This document shows, piece after piece, positions 28,299-36,384 of a stretch of 64,000 nt of DNA. A program made the translations under genes and the position numbers. Below the pieces are notes generated by a model. That model was not told the origin of the DNA and did no database searches. It saw nothing but the letters and a program-made list of their open reading frames with translations. Within the stretch, counting starts at the first letter, position 1; the number at the start of each line of letters is the position of its first letter. Origin of the DNA: Psychroflexus lacisalsi (GTDB lineage Bacteria > Bacteroidota > Bacteroidia > Flavobacteriales > Flavobacteriaceae); the NCBI RefSeq assembly GCF_020164495.1, contig NZ_JAIQYZ010000006.1, positions 84,733-148,732 on the forward strand, given 5' to 3'.

Positions 28299-28643
28299 TC
28301 AACTTTTTTTATTCAGAAGTTTTCTTAGGAAAAGTATTTCCTCTTTTAAAAATCTCACATGTTCAAAATCCATATCAATGGATTCTTCAATTGACTGTTT
28401 GTCGCTTTTTGGAGCTATTTTATTGATGCTTGAAAGAGGTTTTTCATTAAATAAATCCGAGAGACTAATTTCCAATATGTCTGCAATTTTTTTCAGCCTT
28501 TCAATATTTATTCTAGAGTCTTGAGCCTCAAGTCTGGCATAGCTAGGTTGGGTTATACCGAGCTCTTCGGCTATATATTCTTGGGATATTCCTTTTAAGA
28601 CGCGTAGCTATCTTATACGTTTACAAACAACATTACTTTTCAT
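28299..28643 (-). pseudogene. XRE-family helix-turn-helix regulator interrupted by an amber codon
   Basis: On the minus strand an ATG at 28643 opens MKSNVVCKRIR, followed by TAG (28608-28610). The same frame then continues LRVLKGISQEYIAEELGITQ, then PSYARLEAQDSRIN and IERLKKIADILEISLSDLF to a stop at 28299, about 114 codons in all. This is a standard XRE/Cro DNA-binding domain with a coiled C-terminal tail. The TAG falls where homologues have a residue such as Tyr or Lys just before LR..K..SQE, and no ATG, GTG or TTG lies between it and the HTH core. It converges on the exporter gene (7 bp apart). A sequencing error or true inactivation cannot be told apart here. Confidence 0.8.
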
Positions 28644-29090
28644 GAAACTAATTTTTGCCTTTTGATTATGCTTGTTTAAATATCAAGTGTTTATTTTCTT
28701 TAGAGATTTAGACATATCAATTAAGTTTATGCATTATTATCTTTAAGTAACTCAACAAGATTTGAATGAATTAATTATTTAAATTTAGAGGAATTAAATT
28801 ATAATGAGTTACGGTTCAACCTTACTTATGTTACGGGAAAACCGCATTTAACTTTTGTTCAAAGATTAAAATTAAAAACAACAGATTTTACTCAGTGCTA
28901 ACATTGACAGTATTTAATACACTATATTTATATATCGAATACTTTTAATTAAAAAACAATTAAGTTAATTAAATTGTGAATAATCAATTACTACTATTCC
29001 ATTTTACTTTAGTAGTGTTTAAAATTGGTAACGCCAAGCCCAATTTTAAAACTTAAAAACTTGCTTGGCATTCACTTAATATTTATTTTT
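28644..29090. other. Long AT-rich leader of the peptide genes; no gene seen
   Basis: A 447-bp spacer between the broken regulator and the first GG peptide. It holds a TTGACA at about 28903 with TATATTTAT some 18-20 bp further on, a short inverted repeat CGG-GAAAA-CCG near 28838-28848, and a hairpin GCCAAGC (29033-29039) with GCTTGGC (29063-29069) just upstream of the first peptide. A 15-codon open frame at 28804-28851 is not credible as a gene. The spacer probably carries the promoter and the regulator target. Confidence 0.4.
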
Positions 29091-29285
29091 ATGAAAAATT
29101 TAGAATTAACTCAGATGGAACATTTGAGTGGTGGAGAATATGACTGTGACTTTCATATGAGTCTAGGTCTAACTGTAATGACTGGGGGACTTACAACAGC
29201 TTTTACTCCTGGAGGTGCTGCAATACTTTTTGCTGGAGCTTTATACAGCTTTTATTCGGCTGAAATTAAAGGTTGTACAAACTAG
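29091..29285 (+). CDS. Double-glycine-leader bacteriocin-like precursor peptide 1
   Basis: A 64-residue precursor starting at the ATG at 29091 (MKNLELTQMEHLSGG), a 15-residue leader ending in Gly-Gly with hydrophobic residues at the positions read by C39 peptidases. The 49-residue core begins EYDCDFHM and is hydrophobic and glycine-rich (GLTVMTGGLTTAFTPGG), with cysteines at core positions 4 and 47 that could form one disulfide. A longer in-frame ORF upstream would bury the leader and is rejected. It is paired with the peptide at 29324 and cleaved and exported, by inference, by the PCAT at 26123. Confidence 0.8.
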   Translation: MKNLELTQMEHLSGGEYDCDFHMSLGLTVMTGGLTTAFTPGGAAILFAGALYSFYSAEIKGCTN

Positions 29286-29323
29286 TAATACAAATTAATA
29301 ATTCTAATAAAAACTTTTAAAAA

Positions 29324-29518
29324 ATGAAAAAACTATCTATAGAAGAAATATTAAATGTAAATGGTGGTAATAGTTCATATGATGGTGTTTGTGCCGGAGC
29401 TTACGTATTGTCTGTTGCAGCTGCAGTAAACATTTGGAATCCTGCTGGCTGGGTGATGGCAGGAGTTGCAGCTGTTAGTTTCCATTGTTTTGTTAGTGAC
29501 TTTGAATCTAGATTTTAA
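29324..29518 (+). CDS. Double-glycine-leader bacteriocin-like precursor peptide 2
   Basis: Also 64 residues, with a 15-residue leader MKKLSIEEILNVNGG in the classic class II form (L-S-I-E-E-I-L ... G-G). The 49-residue core starts NSSYDGVCAG and carries small-residue helix-packing runs (AGAYVLSVAAAV and NPAGWVMAGVAAVS), with cysteines at core positions 8 and 40. It lies 38 bp after peptide 1. Identical leader and core lengths and one Cys pair in each point to a two-peptide bacteriocin or a pair of related toxins. The target is unknown. Confidence 0.85.
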   Translation: MKKLSIEEILNVNGGNSSYDGVCAGAYVLSVAAAVNIWNPAGWVMAGVAAVSFHCFVSDFESRF

Positions 29519-29528
29519 GTCTTTACTT

Positions 29529-29681
29529 ATGCGACCATTAATATCTGTTTTATCCATATTAGGATTAATTATATTATACTTAGTAGAAACTGATGTTATA
29601 AATATAAAAAACAGATTATATGTTTACGGTTTAGGAATTTTGTTTATAATATATGCATCTATAAGTTATAAGAAAAAATAG
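29529..29681 (+). CDS. Small two-helix membrane protein, candidate immunity protein
   Basis: A 50-residue protein from the ATG at 29529 (MRPLISVLSILG), 10 bp after peptide 2. Two hydrophobic segments (about residues 4-19 and 31-46) are separated by a short polar loop and end in SYKKK. Small membrane proteins in this position usually protect the producer from its own class II bacteriocin. The assignment rests on position and topology only. A longer in-frame version starting at 29466 would overlap peptide 2 and is less likely. A terminator follows. Confidence 0.55.
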   Translation: MRPLISVLSILGLIILYLVETDVINIKNRLYVYGLGILFIIYASISYKKK

Positions 29682-29699
29682 ATTTTATTTATATTCCTT

Positions 29700-29726
29700 A
29701 AAACCACCTCCACCCGAGGTGGTTTT
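29700..29726 (+). terminator. Terminator of the bacteriocin peptide operon
   Basis: Eleven-base perfect arms (AAAACCACCTC at 29700-29710; 29716-29726) around CACCC, followed by TG and more T. It ends the peptide/immunity transcript, and the S9 peptidase converges from the other side. Confidence 0.85.
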
Positions 29727-29819
29727 TGTTTTTTATAAGGCCCAATTCATGTTTCCAAACGTTATTTTCCCTGTTTCAGAGTTGAGTAAAAGTTCACCCT
29801 TGGGGGGGGTTGGGGGCTT

Positions 29820-32171
29820 CTACTTTCCAATCGTATTTTCAAACAGTTTAAGAATTCTGCTATACTCATCCGTCCAGCTGCTCGGCTGAGTAAAGCCGTG
29901 TCCTTCAATAGGATAAAGCGCCATCTCCCAGTCTTCTTTTTCAAGTTCAATTAAACGCTGAGAAAGCCTTACTACATCCTGGAAATGAACGTTGGTATCT
30001 ACCACACCATGAGCGATGAGTAAATCACCTTCCAAACCTTCAGCAAAGTAAATAGGTGACGACTTTCGGTAAGCTTCTGGATCTAGGTGAGGCTCGTTCA
30101 AGATGTTTGAAGTATAGCCGTGGTTATAATGTGCCCAGTCGGTCACAGAACGCAAGGCTGCTCCTGCTGCAAAAGTGTCTGGCTCGTTAAACATCGCCAT
30201 TAAGGTGATGAAACCGCCGTAACTCCCCCCGTATAGGCCTATTTTATCAGCGTCGATACCATGATTCTCAACTAAATATTTGGCACCGTCCACCTGATCT
30301 GATAAATCTTTTCCGCCCATATGACGATAAATTCCCGTTCTCCAATCTCTTCCATAGCCTGCACTTCCTCTGTAATCAACGTCTAGGACGGTATAGCCTA
30401 AATCGGTCAACAAATTATGAAACATATATTCTCTAAAGTAGCTCGACCACCATTTGTGAGCATTTTGCAGGTAACCCGCGCCATGCACAAAGATCACGGC
30501 GGCATTTTTATCTATGCTTTCTTCAGGTTTATAAAGTCGGGCATATGGTGTTGCACCATCTTCAGCTTCAAATTGAATCAACTCTGGCGTTCTCCAGTCG
30601 TAAGCTTGAAATGCTTCAGATTGTCCATCGGTAAGTTGTTTTGGTGTCGCGTTGGCTTTAGTTTTTTTCAGAAATAATTCTTCAGGTGAATTTGAATTCG
30701 AATATAAAATCGCCATTTGTTTTTCATCTGGAGACAGAACCACGCTGTTTTTACCTTCCATAGAGGTTAGCTTGGTTTTAGTTCCGCCCATCACTGGCAT
30801 TTTGTAAAAATGACGTTCACCCGGATGCACCTCAGAAGAGGTGAAAAACCAATGTTTCTTGTCATTGGAAAGCTGAGGACTAAAGACTTCAAAATCTCCG
30901 TTGGTCAACTGTGTTTGATTATCGTTCTCAATATTATGAAGATATAAGTGAGAATAGCCCGTGGCTTCAGATTGATAATAGATGTGTTTGTCATCTGCCA
31001 GCCAGCCAAGGCTTCCTCCTCCGTAGTAGCTCCCAATGCCAGGCCCTGCAATCCAGGCCTCGTCATGTTGTCTGTCTAAAACCTCTAAATTACCGTCATT
31101 CAAATTCAGAAGGGAAATCCATCGGTCTTTGTTGTCCTGTGCCCTCATGGAAAGCACAGCATTTTGGTCGTTAGACGAAAACTTTACATCAGAAAAAGTG
31201 ACAGAACGCTGCTTTTCTTCCCACTCTCGATCTGGATAATCTTCGGTATATTTTGGCAAATCCGTAATACCTGGAAGGCTTGACGTGTCAATTTTAAATA
31301 CGGTATCTTTTTGAATATGATACAGGTACAAATCCCTTTGGGAATCTTGATCACCGACCTTACTTCTGGTATTCAAAGGCTCTGTATATCCCGAAGCATC
31401 GACATAATTGGGGACCATCGTATTCTCTGGTGAATCTGGCTGGTAGGTTTGAAAGGTCAGGAAATTTCCTGTTTCGCTGATGTCAAAACTAAACGCTCTT
31501 TGCTTATCGAGGTAAAACGTAAAGCTCTTATCATCAAGTAATTTTCTATTCTGATCTCTCATTTCAGAGTTTTCTTTCTGAACTCTAACTTCTTCCAAAA
31601 GACTCAGGTTTTCGTCTTCCACCCATTGGTTTTTCTCAGATTTCTTGGAAGTTTTATCATTTGCACTTCCTGACTCTATGTTGGTTTTCTTCTGAATTTG
31701 CCCCTGCTTCACATTATAGATGTAGAGATTGTTGTTACTGATAAACGCATATTCTGAACCTGAAATAAACTTAGGACTCTGAATGCTTTCTCCAAGATCC
31801 AATACTAAATCCGTTTTGTTTTTCTTGATATCGTGCAGGTACAAATCTCCATATTTGACAAATAGTTTTTGAGTGCGCTTGTCGTTGTAATCGCCATAGA
31901 GAGACACTTTAGATTTCTGTTCTTCCAGACTTACTTTTTCGATTTTTGAAGGAGTACTTAATCTGATTTTATAGAGTGAATCCGAAACGTTTTGCTCTGG
32001 ATTATAGTCAAAATAGATCGTATTGGACTGTTCATTCCATTCTACACTGGAAGGAAACGTTCCCATCCAGTTAGGATCTTGCATGATTTTTTTCACTGAT
32101 AAGTCTGATTGTGAAACTGCAGAAGCACTTATAAATAAGGCGAGAAATAAAAAGCGTAATTGTAAAGCCAT
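29820..32171 (-). CDS. S9 family (DPP IV-like) serine peptidase, exported
   Basis: About 783 residues: a signal peptide (MALQLRFLFLALFISASAVS), an eight-bladed-propeller-type N-terminal region, and a C-terminal alpha/beta hydrolase peptidase domain. The catalytic Ser is in GLYGGSYGGF, the Asp in GVVDTNVHFQD and the His in IEGHGFTQP. It should remove dipeptides or small peptides from exported substrates in the periplasm. The start is placed at the ATG at 32171, because an upstream ATG adds nine residues ahead of the signal peptide. It is a single gene converging on the bacteriocin locus. Confidence 0.93.
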   Translation of the reverse strand: MALQLRFLFLALFISASAVSQSDLSVKKIMQDPNWMGTFPSSVEWNEQSNTIYFDYNPEQNVSDSLYKIRLSTPSKIEKVSLEEQKSKVSLYGDYNDKRTQKLFVKYGDLYLHDIKKNKTDLVLDLGESIQSPKFISGSEYAFISNNNLYIYNVKQGQIQKKTNIESGSANDKTSKKSEKNQWVEDENLSLLEEVRVQKENSEMRDQNRKLLDDKSFTFYLDKQRAFSFDISETGNFLTFQTYQPDSPENTMVPNYVDASGYTEPLNTRSKVGDQDSQRDLYLYHIQKDTVFKIDTSSLPGITDLPKYTEDYPDREWEEKQRSVTFSDVKFSSNDQNAVLSMRAQDNKDRWISLLNLNDGNLEVLDRQHDEAWIAGPGIGSYYGGGSLGWLADDKHIYYQSEATGYSHLYLHNIENDNQTQLTNGDFEVFSPQLSNDKKHWFFTSSEVHPGERHFYKMPVMGGTKTKLTSMEGKNSVVLSPDEKQMAILYSNSNSPEELFLKKTKANATPKQLTDGQSEAFQAYDWRTPELIQFEAEDGATPYARLYKPEESIDKNAAVIFVHGAGYLQNAHKWWSSYFREYMFHNLLTDLGYTVLDVDYRGSAGYGRDWRTGIYRHMGGKDLSDQVDGAKYLVENHGIDADKIGLYGGSYGGFITLMAMFNEPDTFAAGAALRSVTDWAHYNHGYTSNILNEPHLDPEAYRKSSPIYFAEGLEGDLLIAHGVVDTNVHFQDVVRLSQRLIELEKEDWEMALYPIEGHGFTQPSSWTDEYSRILKLFENTIGK

Positions 32172-32266
32172 GAATATGTGGTTTTGGTAATTAATCAAAT
32201 ATAAACGATTGTAAATTAAAGTTATCTACTGAAATCATGCTAACTTTAAATTCTATTCTTAATACT

Positions 32267-33136
32267 ATGACAAGGTTATTTCAATTTGGTTTAATGCTGG
32301 CTCTAATTGTTAGTGTATCAACTCTTCAGGCTCAAGATAAAAAAGCTTACGCACTTTTCAGTCAGGCGGGTGAGCCTATTTCATATCGGCAGGTTCTAGA
32401 TAGCATTTCCAAAACTGACGTACTTCTGTTTGGTGAGTTTCACAACAATCCCATTTCGCATTGGCTTCAGTTTGAATTGGTTTCGGATTTGAAAACGAAT
32501 AACATCAATTTCAGTATTGGTGCAGAAATGTTTGAAACCGATACTCAGGAGGTTTTAAATCTTTATCTGAGCGATAGTTTAACTGAAAGCAAATTCAAAA
32601 AAGAAGCCAGAGTCTGGAGTAATTATGCCACAGATTATAAACCTGTACTGGACTTTGCTAAAGAAACCTCAACACCATTTATTGCTACCAATATTCCACG
32701 ACCTTATGCCACGAGTGTTTATAAAAACGGAGGCTTTTCTGCATTAGATTCACTAGATCAAAATGAATATGAATTTATAGCACCTTTGCCCATCTCCTTT
32801 GATATTGAACTCCCTTCTTACCAGAATATGCTGGATATGATGGGCGGTCATGGTGGTGAGGATTTGGTGAAAGCTCAGGCCATCAAGGATGCGACCATGG
32901 CGCATTTTATTCTGAAAAACCTCAGCCCCAATCAGGTGTTTTTTCACCTCAATGGAAGTTACCATTCCAATGATTTTGAAGGAATTTACTGGTATTTAAA
33001 GCAGTACCAAAAAAACGTTGACATTCTCACGATCTCTACGGTAGAACAAAAAGATTTGGAAACTTTGGAAGATGAGCATCTCGATAAAGCCAATTTTATT
33101 ATTGTTGTGAATCAAAACATGACTAAATCCTACTAA
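32267..33136 (+). CDS. ChaN-like (haem-binding uptake/Tiki superfamily) exported protein
   Basis: About 289 residues with a signal peptide (MTRLFQFGLMLALIVSVSTL then QAQ). The segments DVLLFGEFHNNPISHW and GAEMFETDTQEVLN carry the conserved E-H and E-x-F features of the ChaN/EreA-like fold, and HLNGSYHSNDFEG near the C-terminus is the usual third motif. ChaN proteins bind haem or act as metal-dependent hydrolases; which applies here is unclear. An upstream ATG at 32237 would add ten residues. The gene ends 3 bp before the nitrilase gene, so the two form an operon. Confidence 0.82.
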   Translation: MTRLFQFGLMLALIVSVSTLQAQDKKAYALFSQAGEPISYRQVLDSISKTDVLLFGEFHNNPISHWLQFELVSDLKTNNINFSIGAEMFETDTQEVLNLYLSDSLTESKFKKEARVWSNYATDYKPVLDFAKETSTPFIATNIPRPYATSVYKNGGFSALDSLDQNEYEFIAPLPISFDIELPSYQNMLDMMGGHGGEDLVKAQAIKDATMAHFILKNLSPNQVFFHLNGSYHSNDFEGIYWYLKQYQKNVDILTISTVEQKDLETLEDEHLDKANFIIVVNQNMTKSY

Positions 33137-33139
33137 CTC

Positions 33140-33916
33140 ATGAATGAAACACTTAAAGTTACCTATATACAAACCGAATTGACCTGGGAAAACCCAAAGG
33201 CCAACAAAGCCCATTTTGAAAAAAAACTTTCTGAATGTCCTGAAGATGCAGATCTCATTATTCTGCCTGAGATGTTTACCACAGGATTTTCCATGAACGC
33301 GGAAGCCAATGCTGAAGAAGCAGAAGTCGTTTTAAACTGGATGACACAGCAATCCAAAACTTTCCAGGTAGCGCTCACTGGGAGTGCCATGGTAAAAGTT
33401 GAAGGAATGTACTACAACCGAATGTTTTTTGTAACTCCAGATGGTTCCTATTCAAAATACGATAAAAAACATTTATTCACTCTGGCTAAAGAGCATGAAA
33501 CCTATGAGTCAGGCAATGAACGCTGTGTCGTGGACTACAAAGGTTGGAAACTGTGTTTGCAAGTCTGTTATGATTTACGATTCCCTGTTTGGGCCAGAAA
33601 TAAAGACGATTATGATGCACTTATCTATGTGGCCAACTGGCCTAAAAAGCGCGTAGCTGCCTGGGACATTTTACTTCAGGCCAGAGCTGTAGAGAATATG
33701 AGCTACTGCATTGGATTGAATATCGTTGGTATTGATGGCAATGATTTTCCTTACGTAGGCCATTCTGGAGCTTATGATGTACTTGGAAATAGCATGAGTC
33801 AGCACAATCCTGAAGAAGAAGCTATTGAAACAGTTGTTTTAGAAAAATCACATATCAAAGAGCTTAGAGAAAAATTAGGGTTTTTAAGGGACAGAGACCA
33901 TTTTAGTATAAACTAA
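33140..33916 (+). CDS. Nitrilase-superfamily amidohydrolase (omega-amidase-like)
   Basis: A 258-residue carbon-nitrogen hydrolase with the triad E44 (LPEMFTTGF), K110 (YDKKHLF) and C143 (LQVCYDLRFP). The motifs match the YafV/NIT2 branch, whose members hydrolyse alpha-ketoglutaramate or alpha-ketosuccinamate and act as metabolite-repair enzymes. It is cytoplasmic and follows the ChaN-like gene by 3 bp. Its 3' end overlaps the convergent Ig-like lipoprotein gene by 14 bp. Confidence 0.92.
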   Translation: MNETLKVTYIQTELTWENPKANKAHFEKKLSECPEDADLIILPEMFTTGFSMNAEANAEEAEVVLNWMTQQSKTFQVALTGSAMVKVEGMYYNRMFFVTPDGSYSKYDKKHLFTLAKEHETYESGNERCVVDYKGWKLCLQVCYDLRFPVWARNKDDYDALIYVANWPKKRVAAWDILLQARAVENMSYCIGLNIVGIDGNDFPYVGHSGAYDVLGNSMSQHNPEEEAIETVVLEKSHIKELREKLGFLRDRDHFSIN

Positions 33917-35513
33917 TGGTCAGCACTTCATCTCTGTAAGGACGAAATTCAATTGGAATTGGATCGTAAAGTACAGGCTCTGCCTTAAGACCTTCCAAAA
34001 AATCACCAGTATCCCATCTGCCGTTAGCATTAAGGTCATAAATCAATCTAATATAATATGAACCTGGTTTTATTAATCTAAAATTAACCGTTTTATTTTT
34101 GGTTTCATAGACTGTTGATTCTACTTTACCTTTTTCATCAACAAGTTCTACTATAATTGGAAACTCATCGACATTGGAAATAGTCAATTCAAGATTTCCA
34201 AAATCTTCAATAGATTTAGTATTGTAAGTATAATTAAGGCTGTCATTTTGAGTGTCAAAGAAATCGGTCACGGCACCAGGAAGAAGATCAATTTTATAAG
34301 ATTGAGAGCCTTCTTTTTCAAATTTGAATACTAAATGATTATAGAGTGTATCTATCATCAAATCAAATTCTACTGGAATAGAATCTTTATTCATCATACG
34401 AATAGAGTCTTTTTCGAATCTCGAAAAAGGGGTATTCGCCTTCAGTTTAAAATCAGTAAGAAGTTTGTTTTTGTCTGATTTTACCTCAGATATCTTTAGA
34501 GAATCCTCCTCTATTTGCTTAGGTCGTATTTCCAGAGTATCCGTTCTTCCCTCATTACTAAAAGCAAAAAGTAAGCTGTCTCTTTCTAAGTAAGGTTTGT
34601 ACCAATAATGAATAGTGTCTGCTTTTTCATCTTTAAAATACTTAGCTTCAAAAGGCTCTTCTGTTTCAGAAATCAGGTCAATTTTATAATCTTCTAATCT
34701 TCCTTGAAAGCCAAATTCAAAATGTTGTTTTGAGATTTGTTTTGGTCGAAATCCTTCAAATTCTAGCTCTTCTTTAAACACCAGAATATCATAAAGCTGA
34801 TTGGTTGGAATCTTGACGGTATCTTCTACAAAACCAATTTTATCCTGAGCGGGGTCAAATTTGTAGTTGTTGTTTTTATCTGAAATGGCCACCATTTTAT
34901 AATTGCCTGGTTTCAAATTATCAAGGCTGAAAAGCGACGTTGAATCTCTTACAAAAGAGATATACTGCGGAATTTTATCATAAACAACCGAGTCTGAATA
35001 GGTGGAATCTAACGGATAAAGCATTACGGAAATATTTTCGTCTGAAACTCTGCTGTAGGCGTCAAAAACATTTCCTTCTACCTGAAGAGAATCTATATAA
35101 TCTCCAGTTGAAAATACGTATTTGAAGTAAGGAAGTGTATTCCCCTCATTATTATCATTGATACTTGTTCCAAAGTTGACCGTATAAGTAATGTTGTCTT
35201 CTAGTGAATCTCTTGGAATGTCAAGTCTTACATATCTGCTGGCTGGACCAAGTGGATAAATATTTGGCCTGGGCTCTATAGGTGGGGAAAAGATAATTTG
35301 TTGACGTGGATTGTCTAATTTGACATATTCGTTGAAGTTGATAATAACTTCCTTCTTTTTATAATTGGTTGAATAGTTTTCTGGATTGGAGCTTACCACC
35401 TTTGGAGGATCTTCATCTACAGGACCTCCATCTGGTCTTCCTCGCTGAGCACACGAAGAAATAAGGATGACTAAAATAATAACGGATAAAAATTTGAAAA
35501 AATGAATTTTCAT
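33903..35513 (-). CDS. Large lipoprotein with N-terminal bacterial Ig-like (Big_5) domain
   Basis: About 536 residues from the ATG at 35513 (MKIHFFKFLSVIILVILISS, then the lipobox SSCAQ). A Gly/Pro-rich start (RGRPDGGPVDEDPPKVVSSN) leads into the Ig-like fold VIINFNEYVKLDN, typical of Big_5. The rest is rich in beta-strand and acidic residues, and near the end contains DLNANGRWDTGDF, which resembles a calcium-loop. It is probably an outer-membrane-linked lipoprotein of unknown role. The last bases overlap the convergent nitrilase gene. Confidence 0.8.
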   Translation of the reverse strand: MKIHFFKFLSVIILVILISSCAQRGRPDGGPVDEDPPKVVSSNPENYSTNYKKKEVIINFNEYVKLDNPRQQIIFSPPIEPRPNIYPLGPASRYVRLDIPRDSLEDNITYTVNFGTSINDNNEGNTLPYFKYVFSTGDYIDSLQVEGNVFDAYSRVSDENISVMLYPLDSTYSDSVVYDKIPQYISFVRDSTSLFSLDNLKPGNYKMVAISDKNNNYKFDPAQDKIGFVEDTVKIPTNQLYDILVFKEELEFEGFRPKQISKQHFEFGFQGRLEDYKIDLISETEEPFEAKYFKDEKADTIHYWYKPYLERDSLLFAFSNEGRTDTLEIRPKQIEEDSLKISEVKSDKNKLLTDFKLKANTPFSRFEKDSIRMMNKDSIPVEFDLMIDTLYNHLVFKFEKEGSQSYKIDLLPGAVTDFFDTQNDSLNYTYNTKSIEDFGNLELTISNVDEFPIIVELVDEKGKVESTVYETKNKTVNFRLIKPGSYYIRLIYDLNANGRWDTGDFLEGLKAEPVLYDPIPIEFRPYRDEVLTISLY

Positions 35514-35559
35514 AACTGGAAATAAGTTTCTGCAAAGAAACAACAAAATATAGATTTTA

Positions 35560-36240
35560 CTATTTGCTTACCGCTATTGTTGCAATGTTGAGGCTATCAA
35601 CTCCAGCAGTCTTCAAAGCAAGATAACAGGCCTCCAAGGTTGCACCTGTAGTGACCAAATCATCTACCAAAAGAATAGTCTTACCAGATAAAATAGCTTG
35701 TCCTTCAACATAAAAATGATTGGTCACCACTTCAGTTCTAGCCAATCTATTTTTGAAAACTTGTGTTTTGGAATTAGATCTCCTTTTCAATAACGTATCG
35801 TTATATATTGCTGAAAGCTTTTCAGCAATCGCTTTTCCAAAGCCTTCTACCTGGTTGTAACCTCTTTCTCTAAAACGCTGTTTATGCAGAGGGACAGGCA
35901 AAACAACATCTATTTTAATCTTCCATTTGCTGGCAACCAACAATTCACCGAGCCATTCTCCAAGGTGATAGCTCAGTCCCTCATTCCCTTTATACTTTAA
36001 ATCGTGAATCAAATTTTGAACAATTCCTTTCTTTTCAAAATAGAACAAACTTGCTGCTTGGTTAAGGAGTACCCTACCGTAAAGAATCTTATGCAAATCG
36101 TGGTCTCCATCAAAAAAGTTAGGATAAAGCGGTAATTCATTTCTGCAAAATGTACATATCAACTTTTCATCCTTTAATAAAGCAGTTTCACAACAAGCAC
36201 AAAGTTGGGGAAACAGAAAGTTTTTAAAATCCTGAAGCAT
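35560..36240 (-). CDS. ComF family phosphoribosyltransferase-like protein
   Basis: A 226-residue cytoplasmic protein. The N-terminal zinc-finger-like cysteines are CACC and CTFC (residues 14-35), and the C-terminal type I PRTase domain has the PRPP loop ILLVDDLVTTGATLEAC. ComF proteins take part in DNA uptake and possibly in processing incoming DNA at the membrane, but in many bacteria their job is not known. It lies 46 bp downstream of the lipoprotein gene in reading order reversed, so the two minus-strand genes may be co-transcribed with comF first. Confidence 0.9.
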   Translation of the reverse strand: MLQDFKNFLFPQLCACCETALLKDEKLICTFCRNELPLYPNFFDGDHDLHKILYGRVLLNQAASLFYFEKKGIVQNLIHDLKYKGNEGLSYHLGEWLGELLVASKWKIKIDVVLPVPLHKQRFRERGYNQVEGFGKAIAEKLSAIYNDTLLKRRSNSKTQVFKNRLARTEVVTNHFYVEGQAILSGKTILLVDDLVTTGATLEACYLALKTAGVDSLNIATIAVSK

Positions 36241-36372
36241 CTGATAATAAATTGGTTGTATTAAAGTTAGGAAAAAAATCAGACTGTTAGGATTAAATTT
36301 TACATTGAGAGAATTAAGCTGATATTAAAAGAATATTTGTTGACGAACTCCTCAATTAAAGTCTTGTTTTTT

Positions 36373-36380
36373 TACTTTTG
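36373..36380 (+). promoter_or_regulatory. Candidate -7 element for glyQS
   Basis: TACTTTTG matches TAnnTTTG and lies only 4 bp before the ATG at 36385, implying a leaderless or near-leaderless mRNA. It also argues against the longer in-frame TTG start at 36337. Confidence 0.45.
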
Positions 36381-36384
36381 CGTC

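Noticed and set aside
28291..28524. Plus-strand open frame of 77 codons after the exporter gene
   Set aside because: It is antisense to the XRE regulator frame, whose helix-turn-helix is recognisable; the plus-strand product is Phe/Ser/Leu-rich and has no plausible domain.
28804..28851. 15-codon open frame in the leader of the peptide genes
   Set aside because: Too short to support, no GG motif and no clear link to the downstream peptides.
32237..32266. Upstream ATG for the ChaN-like gene
   Set aside because: It would add ten residues ahead of a normal signal peptide; the ATG at 32267 gives a typical signal sequence, though the longer form is not excluded.
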